A DNA stretch of 64,000 nt from Corynebacterium sp. p3-SID1056 (lineage in GTDB: Bacteria > Actinomycetota > Actinomycetes > Mycobacteriales > Mycobacteriaceae): NCBI RefSeq assembly GCF_025152525.1, contig NZ_JALXXL010000003.1, positions 62,001 to 126,000 of the forward strand. The letters are read 5' to 3'. Positions 55,178 through 64,000 of the stretch are shown piece after piece (the first letter of the stretch is position 1; every line of letters starts with the position of its first letter). Both the position numbers and the translations under genes were made by a program. The notes under the pieces were generated by a model. It did not search any database. It saw only the letters and a list, made by a program, of their open reading frames with translations, and had not been told where the DNA came from.

Positions 55178-56356
55178 CTAGTTCCAGCGGGCCGTAATCA
55201 TGTACTTCGCGGCGTGCTCCGCGATCTTGCGCGTGGTCACCACGTCGTAGCCGGTCACGTTCACGTGCCCGATCTTGCGGCCCGGGCGCCACGCCTTGCC
55301 GTAGAGGTGGATCTTGGCCTCCGGGTAACGCAGCATCACTTCCGCGACGCGGCGCTCCATCGGCATCTCCGGGTCCGTTTCGCCGCCGAGGATGTTGACC
55401 ATCACGGTCACCGGTGCGACCGTCTCGGTCTCGCCCAGCGGCCAGTCCAGCACGGCGCGCAGGTGCTGCTCGAACTGGGAGGTCAGCGAGCCGTCCTGGG
55501 TCCAGTGGCCGGTGTTGTGCGGGCGCATCGCCAGCTCGTTGATCGCAACCGCGGTGCCCGTCTCCGTCTTGTATTCGAACAGCTCCACAGCCATTACGCC
55601 GGTGACGTCCAGCTTGCGGGCGATCAGACGCGCAAGCTTTTTGCACTCGCGCGCGAGGCGCGACGGCAAATCCGGGGCGGGCGCGATAGCGACACGGCAA
55701 ATCCCGTTGTCCTGCCGCGACTCCACCGTCGGCCACACGCGCATCTCGCCGGAGCGGGAACGCGCGACCATAATCGACAGCTCGCGGACGAAGTCGACCT
55801 TCTCCTCCGCGTAGATCCCCATGCCGCGATCCAGCAGCTCTTCGACCAGGTCAAGCAGCTCGCCTTCGGAATCGGGGAACCACACTCCCTTGCCGTCGTA
55901 GCCACCGCGCGTGGTCTTCAGACAGACGCGGTGCTCGTGCTGCTCCCAAAATGCGCGGGCCGCCTCCACGGACTCGATCGGGGCGTACTCCGGCACGGGC
56001 ACCCCCAGCTCGTCGAGCTTGCGGCGCTGCGCCAGCTTGTCCTGGGCGTAGAGGAGCGCTTCGGGGCGTGGCTCGACGTTCACGTTGGCGTCGAGAAGCT
56101 GCTCTAAGTGCTCGTTGGGCACGTGCTCGTGATCGAAGGTCACGGCCGCCGCACCGCGCGACACCTCCTTGAGATCCTCCAAGTTGGTGTAATCGCCGAG
56201 GCGCACGTCGCCATACACTTGGGCGGCAGATGCGTCCTCACTCCCCGCAAGCAGTCGCATGCGCAGACCGAGCTCGATCGCCTCGGTGTGCATCATGCGG
56301 GCGAGTTGGCCGTCGCCGACGACCACGACAGTTGGCATTTCATGTGCGTCTCTCAC
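55178..56356 (-). CDS. purK: N5-carboxyaminoimidazole ribonucleotide synthase
   Basis: This ATP-grasp enzyme of about 392 residues carboxylates AIR. Seen are [27 protein letters not shown] and [17 protein letters not shown] at 56356 has TAAGGT 7 nt upstream, giving a leaderless mRNA. ATG at 56338 ([10 protein letters not shown]) is the other candidate. Its promoter overlaps that of divergent budA. Confidence 0.95.
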   Translation of the reverse strand: MRDAHEMPTVVVVGDGQLARMMHTEAIELGLRMRLLAGSEDASAAQVYGDVRLGDYTNLEDLKEVSRGAAAVTFDHEHVPNEHLEQLLDANVNVEPRPEALLYAQDKLAQRRKLDELGVPVPEYAPIESVEAARAFWEQHEHRVCLKTTRGGYDGKGVWFPDSEGELLDLVEELLDRGMGIYAEEKVDFVRELSIMVARSRSGEMRVWPTVESRQDNGICRVAIAPAPDLPSRLARECKKLARLIARKLDVTGVMAVELFEYKTETGTAVAINELAMRPHNTGHWTQDGSLTSQFEQHLRAVLDWPLGETETVAPVTVMVNILGGETDPEMPMERRVAEVMLRYPEAKIHLYGKAWRPGRKIGHVNVTGYDVVTTRKIAEHAAKYMITARWN

Positions 56357-56363
56357 ACTCCAC

Positions 56364-56373
56364 ACCTTACCCT
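56364..56373. promoter_or_regulatory. Overlapping divergent -10 boxes for purK and budA
   Basis: TAAGGT (56369-56364, minus) ends 7 nt before the purK GTG at 56356. TACCCT (56368-56373, plus) ends 6 nt before the budA ATG at 56380. The boxes share two base pairs. Confidence 0.45.
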
Positions 56374-56379
56374 GGTCCT

Positions 56380-57132
56380 ATGTCCACGAACTTTCAGGCA
56401 GTTTCGCGCCACACCATTTTCCAGAATTCGCTCATGACCGCGCTCCTCGACGGCATCTACGACGGCGAACTGACCATCGGCGACATCCTGGCAAAGGGCA
56501 ATTTTGGGCTCGGCACCTTCGATGGGCTCGACGGCGAGATGATCATTCTCGACGGCACCTGCTACCAGCTCACCAGCGACGGCAAAGCGCGCATCGCGGA
56601 CCTCGACCAGCGCACGCCGTTTACGGTGGTGACGAACTTCGTGCCGCGCATCACCGTCGACGCGCCGCAGGGCATGCGCCGCGGCGAGCTGTCCTCCTTC
56701 ATCGACTCGCTCGAGCCCAGCCGCAACTTCTTCTACGCCGTGCGCATCACCGGCACCTTCGACGAGGTGGTCACCCGTACCGTGAGCAAGCAGGAAAAGC
56801 CCTACCGCCCCATGACCGAAGCAATTAACGACGACGCCGAGCACCACTTCGAAAACGTCACCGGCATCATCGGCGGCTTCCGCACCCCGGCCTACGCCAA
56901 GGGCATCAGCGTGCCCGGCTGCCACGTGCACTTCATCGACGAGGCGCGCACCTCCGGCGGCCACGTCCTCGACTACACGGTGCGCGACGCCCGCATCGAG
57001 CTGTGCCCCGGCACCGACATGGACCTGCACCTGCCGGTCACCGCCGAGTTCCAGCAGGGCGACCTCACGCCGGAGGACCTGGACAGTCAGCTGCACGACA
57101 CGGAGATCAAGGGCGCGCAGATCAATGGGTAG
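56380..57132 (+). CDS. budA: Alpha-acetolactate decarboxylase
   Basis: This 250-residue enzyme converts acetolactate to acetoin. The zinc-binding region GCHVHFIDEARTSGGHVLD is present, as is LDGTCYQL and FRTPAYAKGISVPG. It lets the cell divert pyruvate to acetoin or balance branched-chain amino acid synthesis. TACCCT lies 6 nt upstream of the ATG. It overlaps the small membrane gene by 8 bp. Confidence 0.93.
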   Translation: MSTNFQAVSRHTIFQNSLMTALLDGIYDGELTIGDILAKGNFGLGTFDGLDGEMIILDGTCYQLTSDGKARIADLDQRTPFTVVTNFVPRITVDAPQGMRRGELSSFIDSLEPSRNFFYAVRITGTFDEVVTRTVSKQEKPYRPMTEAINDDAEHHFENVTGIIGGFRTPAYAKGISVPGCHVHFIDEARTSGGHVLDYTVRDARIELCPGTDMDLHLPVTAEFQQGDLTPEDLDSQLHDTEIKGAQING

Positions 57133-57334
57133 CGCTTCTTCACCTTTGGTGCCGGAGCCGATTGACTACGTCTTCTGGGGACTGACGGCGCTGGCATTTG
57201 TTCTGGCAGTCGTGGCACTCGTGCTCATTGCACGCGACGAGCACACAACGAAATCGGGGGTGGTGTCGCTTCTCGTGGTGCTGCTGCTCCCGTTGATAGG
57301 GCCGATCATGTACTTCGTGTACCGGAAGCGTTAG
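57125..57334 (+). CDS. Small PLDc_N-like membrane protein
   Basis: This 69-residue protein has two hydrophobic helices (about residues 16-37 and 45-65). Its end LLLPLIGPIMYFVYRKR resembles the phospholipase D nuclease N-terminal (PLDc_N) segment. The start overlaps the budA end. Its 3' end overlaps the PH-domain gene by 4 bp. Confidence 0.72.
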   Translation: MGSASSPLVPEPIDYVFWGLTALAFVLAVVALVLIARDEHTTKSGVVSLLVVLLLPLIGPIMYFVYRKR

Positions 57335-57795
57335 CGCAGCTCGCCGCGAAGCGCTTTCTGCAGCGCCTTATCGACGGCGCGCGCCTTGCCCACCTGATCG
57401 AAGACCAGCGGGCGGTCGTAGCCGTAGACCGCCACCGAGATCCCGCCCTTGACGCGGCGCGCGGAGTGGATCTGCTCTAAGGGGATCGAGTCGACCGCGC
57501 CGCGGCGCCCGCGGGCGAGGATGCGGCGGTCGGTGAGCATGAAGCGCCGGCGTCTCGAGGCCACCAGCGGGCCGACGAAGCGCCACAGTGCGAGTAGCGC
57601 CCACAGCGCCACGGCGAGGTTGCGCAGCGCTGGGTCGATGCCCGGGGTCACGTCCATCCAGCCAATCGCGATCCAGGCCACGCCCGTGATCACGATGAGC
57701 TCCATCAAGGGGAAGGTGAGGGTGGAAAGGGGTGCGCAGACGTCGACAAGCACTTGCTCGCCGTCGTGAGTTTGAAACCGCACCTTTTTTGACAC
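57331..57795 (-). CDS. PH domain-containing membrane protein
   Basis: This 154-residue protein has two membrane helices (about residues 29-46 and 57-75) followed by a bacterial PH-like domain (RRRFMLTDRRILARGRR, SIPLEQIHSARR). Similar proteins lie next to birA in mycobacteria (Rv3278c). Role is unknown. It is 9 bp downstream of birA. Confidence 0.82.
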   Translation of the reverse strand: MSKKVRFQTHDGEQVLVDVCAPLSTLTFPLMELIVITGVAWIAIGWMDVTPGIDPALRNLAVALWALLALWRFVGPLVASRRRRFMLTDRRILARGRRGAVDSIPLEQIHSARRVKGGISVAVYGYDRPLVFDQVGKARAVDKALQKALRGELR

Positions 57796-57804
57796 GCGAC
57801 CAGG

Positions 57805-58527
57805 CTACTGTTTCGGGCGCAGGTGATGCACATCGCCGACGGAGTAGGCGGTGCCGTCGATGATGACTTCGCCGTTATCGTTGATGCCGTCGACGATGCC
57901 GTGGACGTCGCGGTCGTGCAGCTCCATGCGCACGGTCTGTCCGATGGTCGAGCAGACCTTGCGGTAGTCGGTGAGCAACTGCGGGTCGCCGTCCTGCCAC
58001 TGCTTCAAGCGGCGGCCCATGGCGCGCAGGATGTCGATGGTGAACTCGTCGAAGTCGACGTCGATACCCTCGAGGTTGAGCGCGGTCGCGGTGTCGACGG
58101 GCAGCTGCTCGGGGCGGAAGTTGACGTTAATGCCGATGCCCACGACCACGTTCGGCAGCGCGAGGTTGGACAGGATGCCCGCGATCTTCTTGCCGCCGAT
58201 CTGCACGTCGTTCGGCCACTTGAGAACCGCCTGCGGGACCACGTCGGTCACGGCCACGCCCGGGGCGATGGACAGCAGGCCGTAGTGATTGGGCTCCTCG
58301 CCCGCGTCGATGACCATGCTCATCGCCAGCTGCGCGCCCTTCGGCGTGACCCACGTGCGGTTCAGGCGCCCCTTTGACGCGGTCTGCTCGTCGGCGATGA
58401 GCACCATGCCCGCCTCGCCAGCTTTGACCATGTCGGCGTTGGTGGAGCCGGTGGTCTCGACGTAGCGCACCTTCGGCCAATAGGAGGCGACGGCGTCTTG
58501 AATGCGGGCAAGGTCTGTGACTGTCAT
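57805..58527 (-). CDS. birA: Biotin-protein ligase BirA
   Basis: This 240-residue enzyme attaches biotin to carboxylase carriers. The biotinyl-AMP loop reads SKGRLNRTW, and LKWPNDVQIGGKKIAGIL is seen. There is no N-terminal DNA-binding domain, so it is a monofunctional ligase. The ATG at 58527 has TAAACT 7 nt upstream. It serves acyl-CoA carboxylases such as the nearby accD system. Confidence 0.94.
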   Translation of the reverse strand: MTVTDLARIQDAVASYWPKVRYVETTGSTNADMVKAGEAGMVLIADEQTASKGRLNRTWVTPKGAQLAMSMVIDAGEEPNHYGLLSIAPGVAVTDVVPQAVLKWPNDVQIGGKKIAGILSNLALPNVVVGIGINVNFRPEQLPVDTATALNLEGIDVDFDEFTIDILRAMGRRLKQWQDGDPQLLTDYRKVCSTIGQTVRMELHDRDVHGIVDGINDNGEVIIDGTAYSVGDVHHLRPKQ

Positions 58528-58534
58528 GCCGCCA

Positions 58535-58540
58535 AGTTTA
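58535..58540 (-). promoter_or_regulatory. -10 box for a leaderless birA mRNA
   Basis: TAAACT on the minus strand ends 7 nt before the ATG at 58527. It overlaps the end of acpS. Confidence 0.45.
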
Positions 58541-58918
58541 AGCGGTGGCGACAAGGCAGGTGGCAGTGGCGTAGTCGCCGTCGTGGCTCAGCGAGAGCGA
58601 CACAACCGCCGGTGCACCCGCAGCAGCAAGCTGCGAACTCACTGCGAGGGTGGGGCGCGAGTAGGCGTCGGCAAGCACTTCGAGCTGGCGGAAGTCGATG
58701 GCCTCGAGCGCGGGCGGGCGGCCGAAGCGAGCGCTTCCCCACGCTTTGACGTAGGCCTCCTTGGCGGCCCAGCGGGCGGCGAGTGAGGCGTCGCGGTCGG
58801 TTTTTAAGGCACAGTCGCGCAACTCGCGGTCGGTGAAGGCGCGGGCGAAGGTGGTGCCGGGCGAGGCGAGCTGCTCGCGGAAGGTGGGTATGTGGACGAG
58901 ATCGGTGCCGATGTACAC
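58538..58918 (-). CDS. acpS: Holo-ACP synthase
   Basis: This 126-residue phosphopantetheinyl transferase has IGTDLVHIPTF at the start, the metal-binding AARWAAKEAYVKAWG, and SLSLSHDGDYA. It activates the carrier domain of FAS-I. It is divergent from the accD-fas genes and shares their control region. Confidence 0.93.
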   Translation of the reverse strand: MYIGTDLVHIPTFREQLASPGTTFARAFTDRELRDCALKTDRDASLAARWAAKEAYVKAWGSARFGRPPALEAIDFRQLEVLADAYSRPTLAVSSQLAAAGAPAVVSLSLSHDGDYATATCLVATA

Positions 58919-59002
58919 GCGCGGCCTCCTTAAGCAGCGACAAAGTGATCAAACTCACAGTTGGACGTTCTCCCACCTTAAACGGGCGGGCACACGCCCC
59001 GG

Positions 59003-59022
59003 AACCTACCGAAGCGTAGGTT
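59003..59022. promoter_or_regulatory. Dyad operator candidate 1 between acpS and accD
   Basis: AACCTAC and GTAGGTT are perfect 7-bp inverted arms with a 6-bp spacer, about 62 bp before the predicted accD transcription start. It may bind a fatty acid regulator such as FasR; the regulator is not known from this sequence. Confidence 0.5.
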
Positions 59023-59038
59023 ATTCATGTTTTGCCTA

Positions 59039-59051
59039 GCTAATTATTAGC
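59039..59051. promoter_or_regulatory. Dyad operator candidate 2 overlapping the accD -35 region
   Basis: GCTAAT and ATTAGC are perfect 6-bp inverted arms around a single base. Confidence 0.45.
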
Positions 59052-59060
59052 ACGAAAGCT

Positions 59061-59066
59061 TATGCT
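59061..59066 (+). promoter_or_regulatory. -10 box of the accD-fas operon
   Basis: TATGCT ends 7 nt before the ATG at 59074, indicating a leaderless mRNA and deciding the start over 59062. Confidence 0.55.
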
Positions 59067-59073
59067 TCCCCGC

Positions 59074-60672
59074 ATGACAGTTTCAGCGAAGATGTCGCCT
59101 ACGACACAAACCACCGCAGAAAAACTCGCCGACCTGCGCGCCCGCCGCGCCGAAGCCCACGTGCCCATGGGTGAGCAGGCGCACGCGAAGGTGCGCGACG
59201 CCGGCCGCCTTACCGCCCGCGAGCGGCTCGACTACATCCTGGACGAGGGCTCGTTCGTGGAAACCGACATGCTCGCCCGCCACCGCACGCACGACTTCGG
59301 CATGCACGCCAAGCGCCCGGTCACCGACGGCATCGTCACCGGATGGGGCACCATCGACGGCCGCGAGGTCTGCATCTTCTCCCAGGACGGCACCGTCTTC
59401 GGCGGCGCGCTCGGCGAGGTCTACGGCGAAAAGATGATCAAAATCCAGAAGCTGGCTATTACGACAGGCCGCCCACTCATCGGCCTCTACGAGGGAGCGG
59501 GCGCGCGCATCCAGGACGGCGCGGTCTCGCTCGACTGGATCGCCCAGACCTTCTACCAGAACGTGCAGGCCAGCGGCGTGGTCCCGCAGATCTCCGTGAT
59601 CCTGGGCGCCTGCGCAGGCGGCAACGCGTATTCGCCCGCACTCACCGATTTCGTGGTGATGGTGGATAAGTCCTCCAAGATGTTTGTCACCGGCCCGGAC
59701 GTGATCAAGACCGTCACCGGCGAGGAGATCAGTCAAGAGGAGCTCGGCGGGGCGTGGACGCACATGGCCACCGCGGGCAACTGCCACTACGTCGCCGAAA
59801 CTGACCAGGAGGCGCTCGACTGGGTCATGGATCTGGTGAGCTACCTGCCCGCCAATTGTCGGGAGAAGGTGGGCACGGAGTCGTCGATAAGCAACGAGCC
59901 CAAAGAGGCGCTTGACACCATTATCCCCGACTCCCCCAACACCCCCTACGACGTGCGCGAGGTCATCGCTGAGCTTGCCGACGACGCCGAGTACCTCGAG
60001 ATCATGGAGCAGCGCGCCGAGAACGTGGTCACCGCGTTCGGGCACATCGACGGCCAGGTCGTCGGTTTTGTGGCGAACCAGCCGCAAGTCTTCGCCGGCT
60101 GCCTCGACATCGATTCTTCCGAGAAGGCCGCCCGCTTCGTGCGCACCTGCGACGCCTTCAACATCCCCATCGTCATGCTCGTGGACGTGCCCGGCTTTTT
60201 GCCCGGCGCGGGCCAGGAGTACGGCGGCATCCTGCGCCGCGGTGCGAAGCTGCTCTACGCCTACGGCGAGGCGACCGTGCCGAAGATCACCGTGACCATG
60301 CGCAAGGCCTACGGCGGTGCCTACTGCGTCATGGGCTCGAAGGGCCTGGGCGCGGACGTGAACCTCGCGTGGCCGACCGCCCAGATCGCGGTGATGGGCG
60401 CGGCCGGTGCCGTCGGGTTTATCAACCGCAAGGAGATCAAGGCCGCCCGCGAGTCCGGGATGGAGGAGCAAGAAATCGCCGAGCTGATCGCCAGCTTCGA
60501 GCGCGAGTACGAGGACACCATCTTGAACCCCTACAACGCCGCCGAGCGCGGGCTGATCGACGCGGTGATCCTGCCCTCGGAGACCCGCGACGCAATCGCC
60601 GCGAACCTGCGCCTCTACCGCGACAAGACTGTCGCCCGCCCCGCCCGCAAGCACGGCAACATGCCGCTGTAG
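59074..60672 (+). CDS. accD: Acyl-CoA carboxylase beta subunit (DtsR1/AccD type)
   Basis: This 532-residue carboxyltransferase matches corynebacterial DtsR1 closely. Shared stretches are [36 protein letters not shown], and [20 protein letters not shown]. With a biotinylated alpha subunit it makes malonyl-CoA for fatty acid synthesis. It is 27 bp upstream of fas without a terminator, so both are probably co-transcribed. The end [12 protein letters not shown] is typical. Confidence 0.95.
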   Translation: MTVSAKMSPTTQTTAEKLADLRARRAEAHVPMGEQAHAKVRDAGRLTARERLDYILDEGSFVETDMLARHRTHDFGMHAKRPVTDGIVTGWGTIDGREVCIFSQDGTVFGGALGEVYGEKMIKIQKLAITTGRPLIGLYEGAGARIQDGAVSLDWIAQTFYQNVQASGVVPQISVILGACAGGNAYSPALTDFVVMVDKSSKMFVTGPDVIKTVTGEEISQEELGGAWTHMATAGNCHYVAETDQEALDWVMDLVSYLPANCREKVGTESSISNEPKEALDTIIPDSPNTPYDVREVIAELADDAEYLEIMEQRAENVVTAFGHIDGQVVGFVANQPQVFAGCLDIDSSEKAARFVRTCDAFNIPIVMLVDVPGFLPGAGQEYGGILRRGAKLLYAYGEATVPKITVTMRKAYGGAYCVMGSKGLGADVNLAWPTAQIAVMGAAGAVGFINRKEIKAARESGMEEQEIAELIASFEREYEDTILNPYNAAERGLIDAVILPSETRDAIAANLRLYRDKTVARPARKHGNMPL

Positions 60673-60699
60673 ACCTCCCACCAGCTGAGAAGGAAAACC

Positions 60700-63600
60700 A
60701 TGACCCTTACCCCCATCGCCGCGCTCAACTCCGCCCGCCCCGCACTCGTCTTCCAGGGCCAGGGCAGCGATTGGCAGCGCGCCCTGCACGATGCCGCCTC
60801 GCCCACCGCGCACGAAACGCTGCGCTCGCTTCTCGACGCCGCGCTTTCCCTCACCGGCCCCGTCGCCCGCCCCTTAGCGTCTGCGGTGCCCGGCGCGGTC
60901 GACCGGCTCGGCGCGCTGCTCGGCACCGACGAGGATATTTCGCCGGTGCCCATGGATGCGCACCCGGCGGTCTCGGTGCCCGGCATCGTGCTCGCCCAGC
61001 TCGCCGCGGTGCAACAGCTGCGCGACCTCGGTCTCGAGCTGGATACCGACAACGTCCGCCTCGCCGGCCACTCGCAGGGCGCGCTCGGCGTGGCCGCGGT
61101 TAAGCACCCGGAGCACGCGCTCGCCTTCGCCATGATCCTGGGCGCGGCCGCCTCGAGCGCCTACGGCGCGCGCGATGCGGCCCCGCGGATGCTCAGCGTG
61201 CGCGGCATCCCGGTCCCGGCACTTTCCGTCCTGCTCGCCGAGCAGGACGCAGACAAGCTGCTGTCCGTGGTCAACGGTCCGCGCCACGCAGTGCTTGCCG
61301 GCGAGCCCGCCGAGCTTGAGCGCGCCCGCGAGGCCATCGAGGCGCATGCCGCAGCCTTCAACGCCAAGCTTGAGGCGGCCGAGTTCGGCGGCTCCGAGCT
61401 GAACCCCGTCTTCGACGAGCTGCCGGTGGCCTACCCCTTCCACCACGCAAGCGAGGCCAACGCGCGCGCCGTCGAGCTTGCCGCCGAGTGGGCCGAGCAG
61501 TGCGGCCTGGACCTCGGGGAGGATTCCCCGCGCGCGCTCGCGCAGGCCATCCTGGTCGACCGCCACGACTGGCCCGCCGCCGTGCGCGGCCTGCTCGACG
61601 GTGGTACCACGCACATCGTTTCGCTCGACTCGGCGCTTAGCGGGATGACGTCGAAGCTCGTCGCCGGCTCCGGCGTGCCCGTCGTGACGGCCGAGAACGC
61701 CCGCGCCCGCGACGCGCTTGCCACCCCGGGCACCGAACTTCCGCAGGCGGTGTCCTATGCAAAGTTCGCCCCACGCCTGGTGCGCCTGCCGGACGGCAAG
61801 GTCTACACACAGACCCGCTTCTCGCAGGTCACCGGCCTGTCCCCCATCATCCTCGGCGGTATGACGCCCACCTCCGCGGACGGCGAGATCGTCGCCGCCG
61901 CTGCCAACGCCGGCTACTGGACGGAGCTGGCCGGCGGCGGCATGTACTCCGAGGAGGTGTTCAACCAGCACCGCGACACGCTCGCTACACACCTCGCGCC
62001 GGGGCGCACCGCTCAGTTCAACACCATGTTCTTCGACCGCTTCTTGTGGAACATGCACTTCGGCCAGACCCGCATGGTGCCCAAGGCCCGCGCCGCGGGT
62101 GCCCCGTTTAACGGCGTGTGCATCTCCGCAGGTATTCCGGAGGTCGAGGAGGCCACCGAGATCATCGAGGGCCTGCGTGCCGACGGCTTCCCCTACATTG
62201 CGTTCAAGCCGGGTACGCCCGCCCAGGTCCGCGACGCGCTCGCCATCGCCGCGGCCAACCCCAAGGTGCCGGTGATCCTCATGGTCGAAGACGGCCACGC
62301 CGGCGGCCACCACTCCTGGGTGGATCTGGACGACATGCTGGTGGCAACCTACGCGCAGGTCCGCGAGCACGACAACGCGATCCTTACCGTCGGCGGCGGC
62401 GTGTACTCGCCCGAGCGCGCCGCCGAGCTGCTCACCGGCGCGTGGGCGCAGCGCTTCGACTTGCCGCACATGCCGGTCGACGCCGTCTTCTTGGGCACCG
62501 TCGCGATGGCCACCAAGGAGGCGAAGGCCACCGATTCGGTGAAAGACCTGCTGGTCAATACGAAGGGGCTCAGCCCCGCGGACAACGGTGGTTGGGTTGC
62601 GCGTGGTTCGGGGCGCAACGGCGTGGCGTCGTCGCAAAGCCACTTGCTCGCCGACATCCACGACCTGGACAACTCCTTTGCCAAGGCCTCGCGCCTGATT
62701 ACCAACATGCCGGCCGATGAGTACCCGGCGCGCCGCGAGGAGATCATCGCTGCGCTGGCCAAGACCTCCAAGCCGTTCTTCGGCGACATTGAGGACATGA
62801 CCTACGCCGAGTGGGTCGAGCGCTTCGTCGAGCTGGCGCACCCGTTTGTCGACGCCTCGTGGGACGCCCGTTTTACCTCCACGCTGCGCCGCATCGAGGC
62901 GCGCCTGAGCCCGCAGGACAGCGGCGAGCTGGTCAGCCAGTTCGCCGACGGCCCGCTCGACCCGCACACCGCGCTCGCCCGGCTTATCGAGGCCTACCCC
63001 CAGGCCCGCGAGATCCACGTCTCCCCGCGCGATGCCGCCTGGTGGATCTCGCTGCACTACGAATACCCCAAGCCCATGCCGTGGGTCCCGGCGATCGACG
63101 GCGACCTGAAAATGTGGTTTGGCAAGGACACGCTCTGGCAGGCGCAAGACCCGCGCTACACCGCCGACGAGGTCCGGATCATCCCCGGCCCGGTCGCAGT
63201 CGCCGGCATTACCCGCAAGAACGAGCCGGTCGCAGAGCTCCTCGGCCGCTTCGAGGCCGCCACGACGCAGGCGCTTCTCGACGCCGACGTCACCCCCACC
63301 GACCGCTTCGCCCGCTTGGCCGACGCCGTGAGCGTCGAGGAGTACCTGCGCGCCGCCCCCACCCTGTTCTGGCACGGGCACCTGATGGATAACCCGGCCT
63401 ACACCATGGACGCGTCGAGCTTCGAGATCGTGCACGACTTCTACGGCTCCGAGGCCTCCGACGCCTCCGACGGCGAAGGCGGGCTCGCCATCCGCATCCA
63501 CACCGACTCCTACTGGGACGACCTGCCGGAGAATCAGCGCCCCTTCTACGTGCGCGAGGTGACCATCCCGATCACCCTGCCCGAGGGCGTGCACACCGGC

Positions 63601-64000
63601 GCCTCCCCGGTCGTCGACGACGCGCGCCTGCCGAAGGCCGTGTTCGACCTGCTCGCGGGCCTGGCCGGCGTGGGCTCGGTGTCCGAGGCCGGCGATACGA
63701 TCACCGAGTTGCCGTCGATTATCGCAGGCTCTGCAGACGAGGCGCACCCCTTCGGGCTTGCGCGCACCAGCTTCCACTTCCCCGCCTCCCTGCTGCAGGC
63801 ACACACCGCGGTCACCGGTGCCGCCCTGGGCACCGATGTGCCCGACGGCACGCCGGACGCGCTGGTCGGACCGTGCTGGCCGGCGATCTACACCGCGCTC
63901 GGTTCGGCCACGCTTGCAGATGGCTACCCGGTCATCGAGGGCCTGCTCAACGCCGTGCACCTCGACCACGTCATCGCGCTTGAACCCGGCGCGGACCTGC
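60700..64000 (+). CDS. fas: Type I fatty acid synthase (partial, runs off the window)
   Basis: The first 1100 codons of a multidomain FAS-I are present. An N-terminal acetyltransferase domain has LVFQGQGSDW and the active Ser in LAGHSQGALG. The FMN enoyl reductase domain starts near residue 375 (LSPIILGGMTPTSADGE, VEDGHAGGHHS). The dehydratase region follows. AAGGAAAACC precedes the ATG. With accD upstream and acpS divergent, the three steps (malonyl supply, ACP activation, chain synthesis) are together. Presence of FAS-I argues against a lipid-requiring Corynebacterium species. Confidence 0.96.
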   Translation, partial: MTLTPIAALNSARPALVFQGQGSDWQRALHDAASPTAHETLRSLLDAALSLTGPVARPLASAVPGAVDRLGALLGTDEDISPVPMDAHPAVSVPGIVLAQLAAVQQLRDLGLELDTDNVRLAGHSQGALGVAAVKHPEHALAFAMILGAAASSAYGARDAAPRMLSVRGIPVPALSVLLAEQDADKLLSVVNGPRHAVLAGEPAELERAREAIEAHAAAFNAKLEAAEFGGSELNPVFDELPVAYPFHHASEANARAVELAAEWAEQCGLDLGEDSPRALAQAILVDRHDWPAAVRGLLDGGTTHIVSLDSALSGMTSKLVAGSGVPVVTAENARARDALATPGTELPQAVSYAKFAPRLVRLPDGKVYTQTRFSQVTGLSPIILGGMTPTSADGEIVAAAANAGYWTELAGGGMYSEEVFNQHRDTLATHLAPGRTAQFNTMFFDRFLWNMHFGQTRMVPKARAAGAPFNGVCISAGIPEVEEATEIIEGLRADGFPYIAFKPGTPAQVRDALAIAAANPKVPVILMVEDGHAGGHHSWVDLDDMLVATYAQVREHDNAILTVGGGVYSPERAAELLTGAWAQRFDLPHMPVDAVFLGTVAMATKEAKATDSVKDLLVNTKGLSPADNGGWVARGSGRNGVASSQSHLLADIHDLDNSFAKASRLITNMPADEYPARREEIIAALAKTSKPFFGDIEDMTYAEWVERFVELAHPFVDASWDARFTSTLRRIEARLSPQDSGELVSQFADGPLDPHTALARLIEAYPQAREIHVSPRDAAWWISLHYEYPKPMPWVPAIDGDLKMWFGKDTLWQAQDPRYTADEVRIIPGPVAVAGITRKNEPVAELLGRFEAATTQALLDADVTPTDRFARLADAVSVEEYLRAAPTLFWHGHLMDNPAYTMDASSFEIVHDFYGSEASDASDGEGGLAIRIHTDSYWDDLPENQRPFYVREVTIPITLPEGVHTGASPVVDDARLPKAVFDLLAGLAGVGSVSEAGDTITELPSIIAGSADEAHPFGLARTSFHFPASLLQAHTAVTGAALGTDVPDGTPDALVGPCWPAIYTALGSATLADGYPVIEGLLNAVHLDHVIALEPGADL

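Noticed and set aside
60874..63969. 1031-codon open frame antisense to fas
   Set aside because: FAS-I motifs on the plus strand are unambiguous; the antisense frame is composition-driven.

Overview
The window is chromosomal DNA from a high-GC actinobacterium, almost certainly a Corynebacterium. The evidence is the marker set and its order: sigH-rshA, whiB1 and whiB2, tmk-mtrA-mtrB-lpqB, wbbL with an LCP ligase, DUF3107, DUF3152, DUF3499, TIGR02569 and TIGR03089 genes, a DtsR1-type carboxylase and a type I fatty acid synthase. The order follows the M. tuberculosis Rv3202c to Rv3280 stretch, with corynebacterial insertions. I see no insertion sequence, prophage, CRISPR array, tRNA or rRNA. The window is mostly core genome; accessory-looking parts are two large surface proteins, an HNH/DUF222 gene and several small membrane proteins.

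Layout. 1-4490 (minus): the start of an AdnA-like helicase-nuclease, then TIGR02569, DUF3152 and DUF3107 genes. 4600-9077: DEAD-box helicase, a membrane-anchored propeller-like protein, whiB1 behind a long leader, the 24-residue ribosomal protein bL37 with a strong terminator, and an MmcQ/YjbR protein. 9296-11566 (minus): secreted, membrane-anchored metalloprotease, followed by an AT-rich gap. 12156-17509: rshA-sigH, YbaK, an HMCES-type protein, aroA-rsgA, DUF6912 and a HAD protein. 17568-26898 (minus): secA, hpf, comF, lpqB, mtrB, mtrA, tmk and a DUF4259-like gene. 27102-32763: an anchored low-complexity protein and a 1547-residue repeat-rich surface protein. 32778-42591: mannose activation and arabinogalactan linker genes (manA, TobH-like, phosphomannomutase, sugar-1-phosphate nucleotidyltransferase, wbbL, LCP) with whiB2 between. 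42692-46078: ABC sugar importer (binding protein, two permeases, a small membrane protein) with no ATPase gene. 46082-47607: DUF222/HNH protein and a small secreted protein. 47643-53057: TPP riboswitch and thiamine operon thiD-tenA, thiE, thiO, thiS, thiG, thiF. 53064-58918: DUF4282, DUF305 lipoprotein, YdcF, purE, purK, budA, small membrane protein, PH-domain protein, birA, acpS. 59074-64000: biotin-dependent carboxylase beta subunit and the first 1100 codons of FAS-I.

Themes. Many genes appear to be leaderless: a TANNNT -10 box lies 6-9 nt upstream of the start codon. I used this to choose several starts. Two divergent pairs (aroA/HMCES and purK/budA) share overlapping -10 boxes. Points that merit checking are a possible leader peptide with three 10-bp repeats in front of secA, an AdnA motor domain with degenerate Walker A and B motifs, an RshA lacking the zinc-motif histidine, a perfect 14-bp inverted repeat inside a metallopeptidase-family gene without a visible HExxH, dyad operators between acpS and accD-fas, and a TPP aptamer that contains the thiD Shine-Dalgarno sequence. 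All statements rest on reading the sequence; no database search was run.
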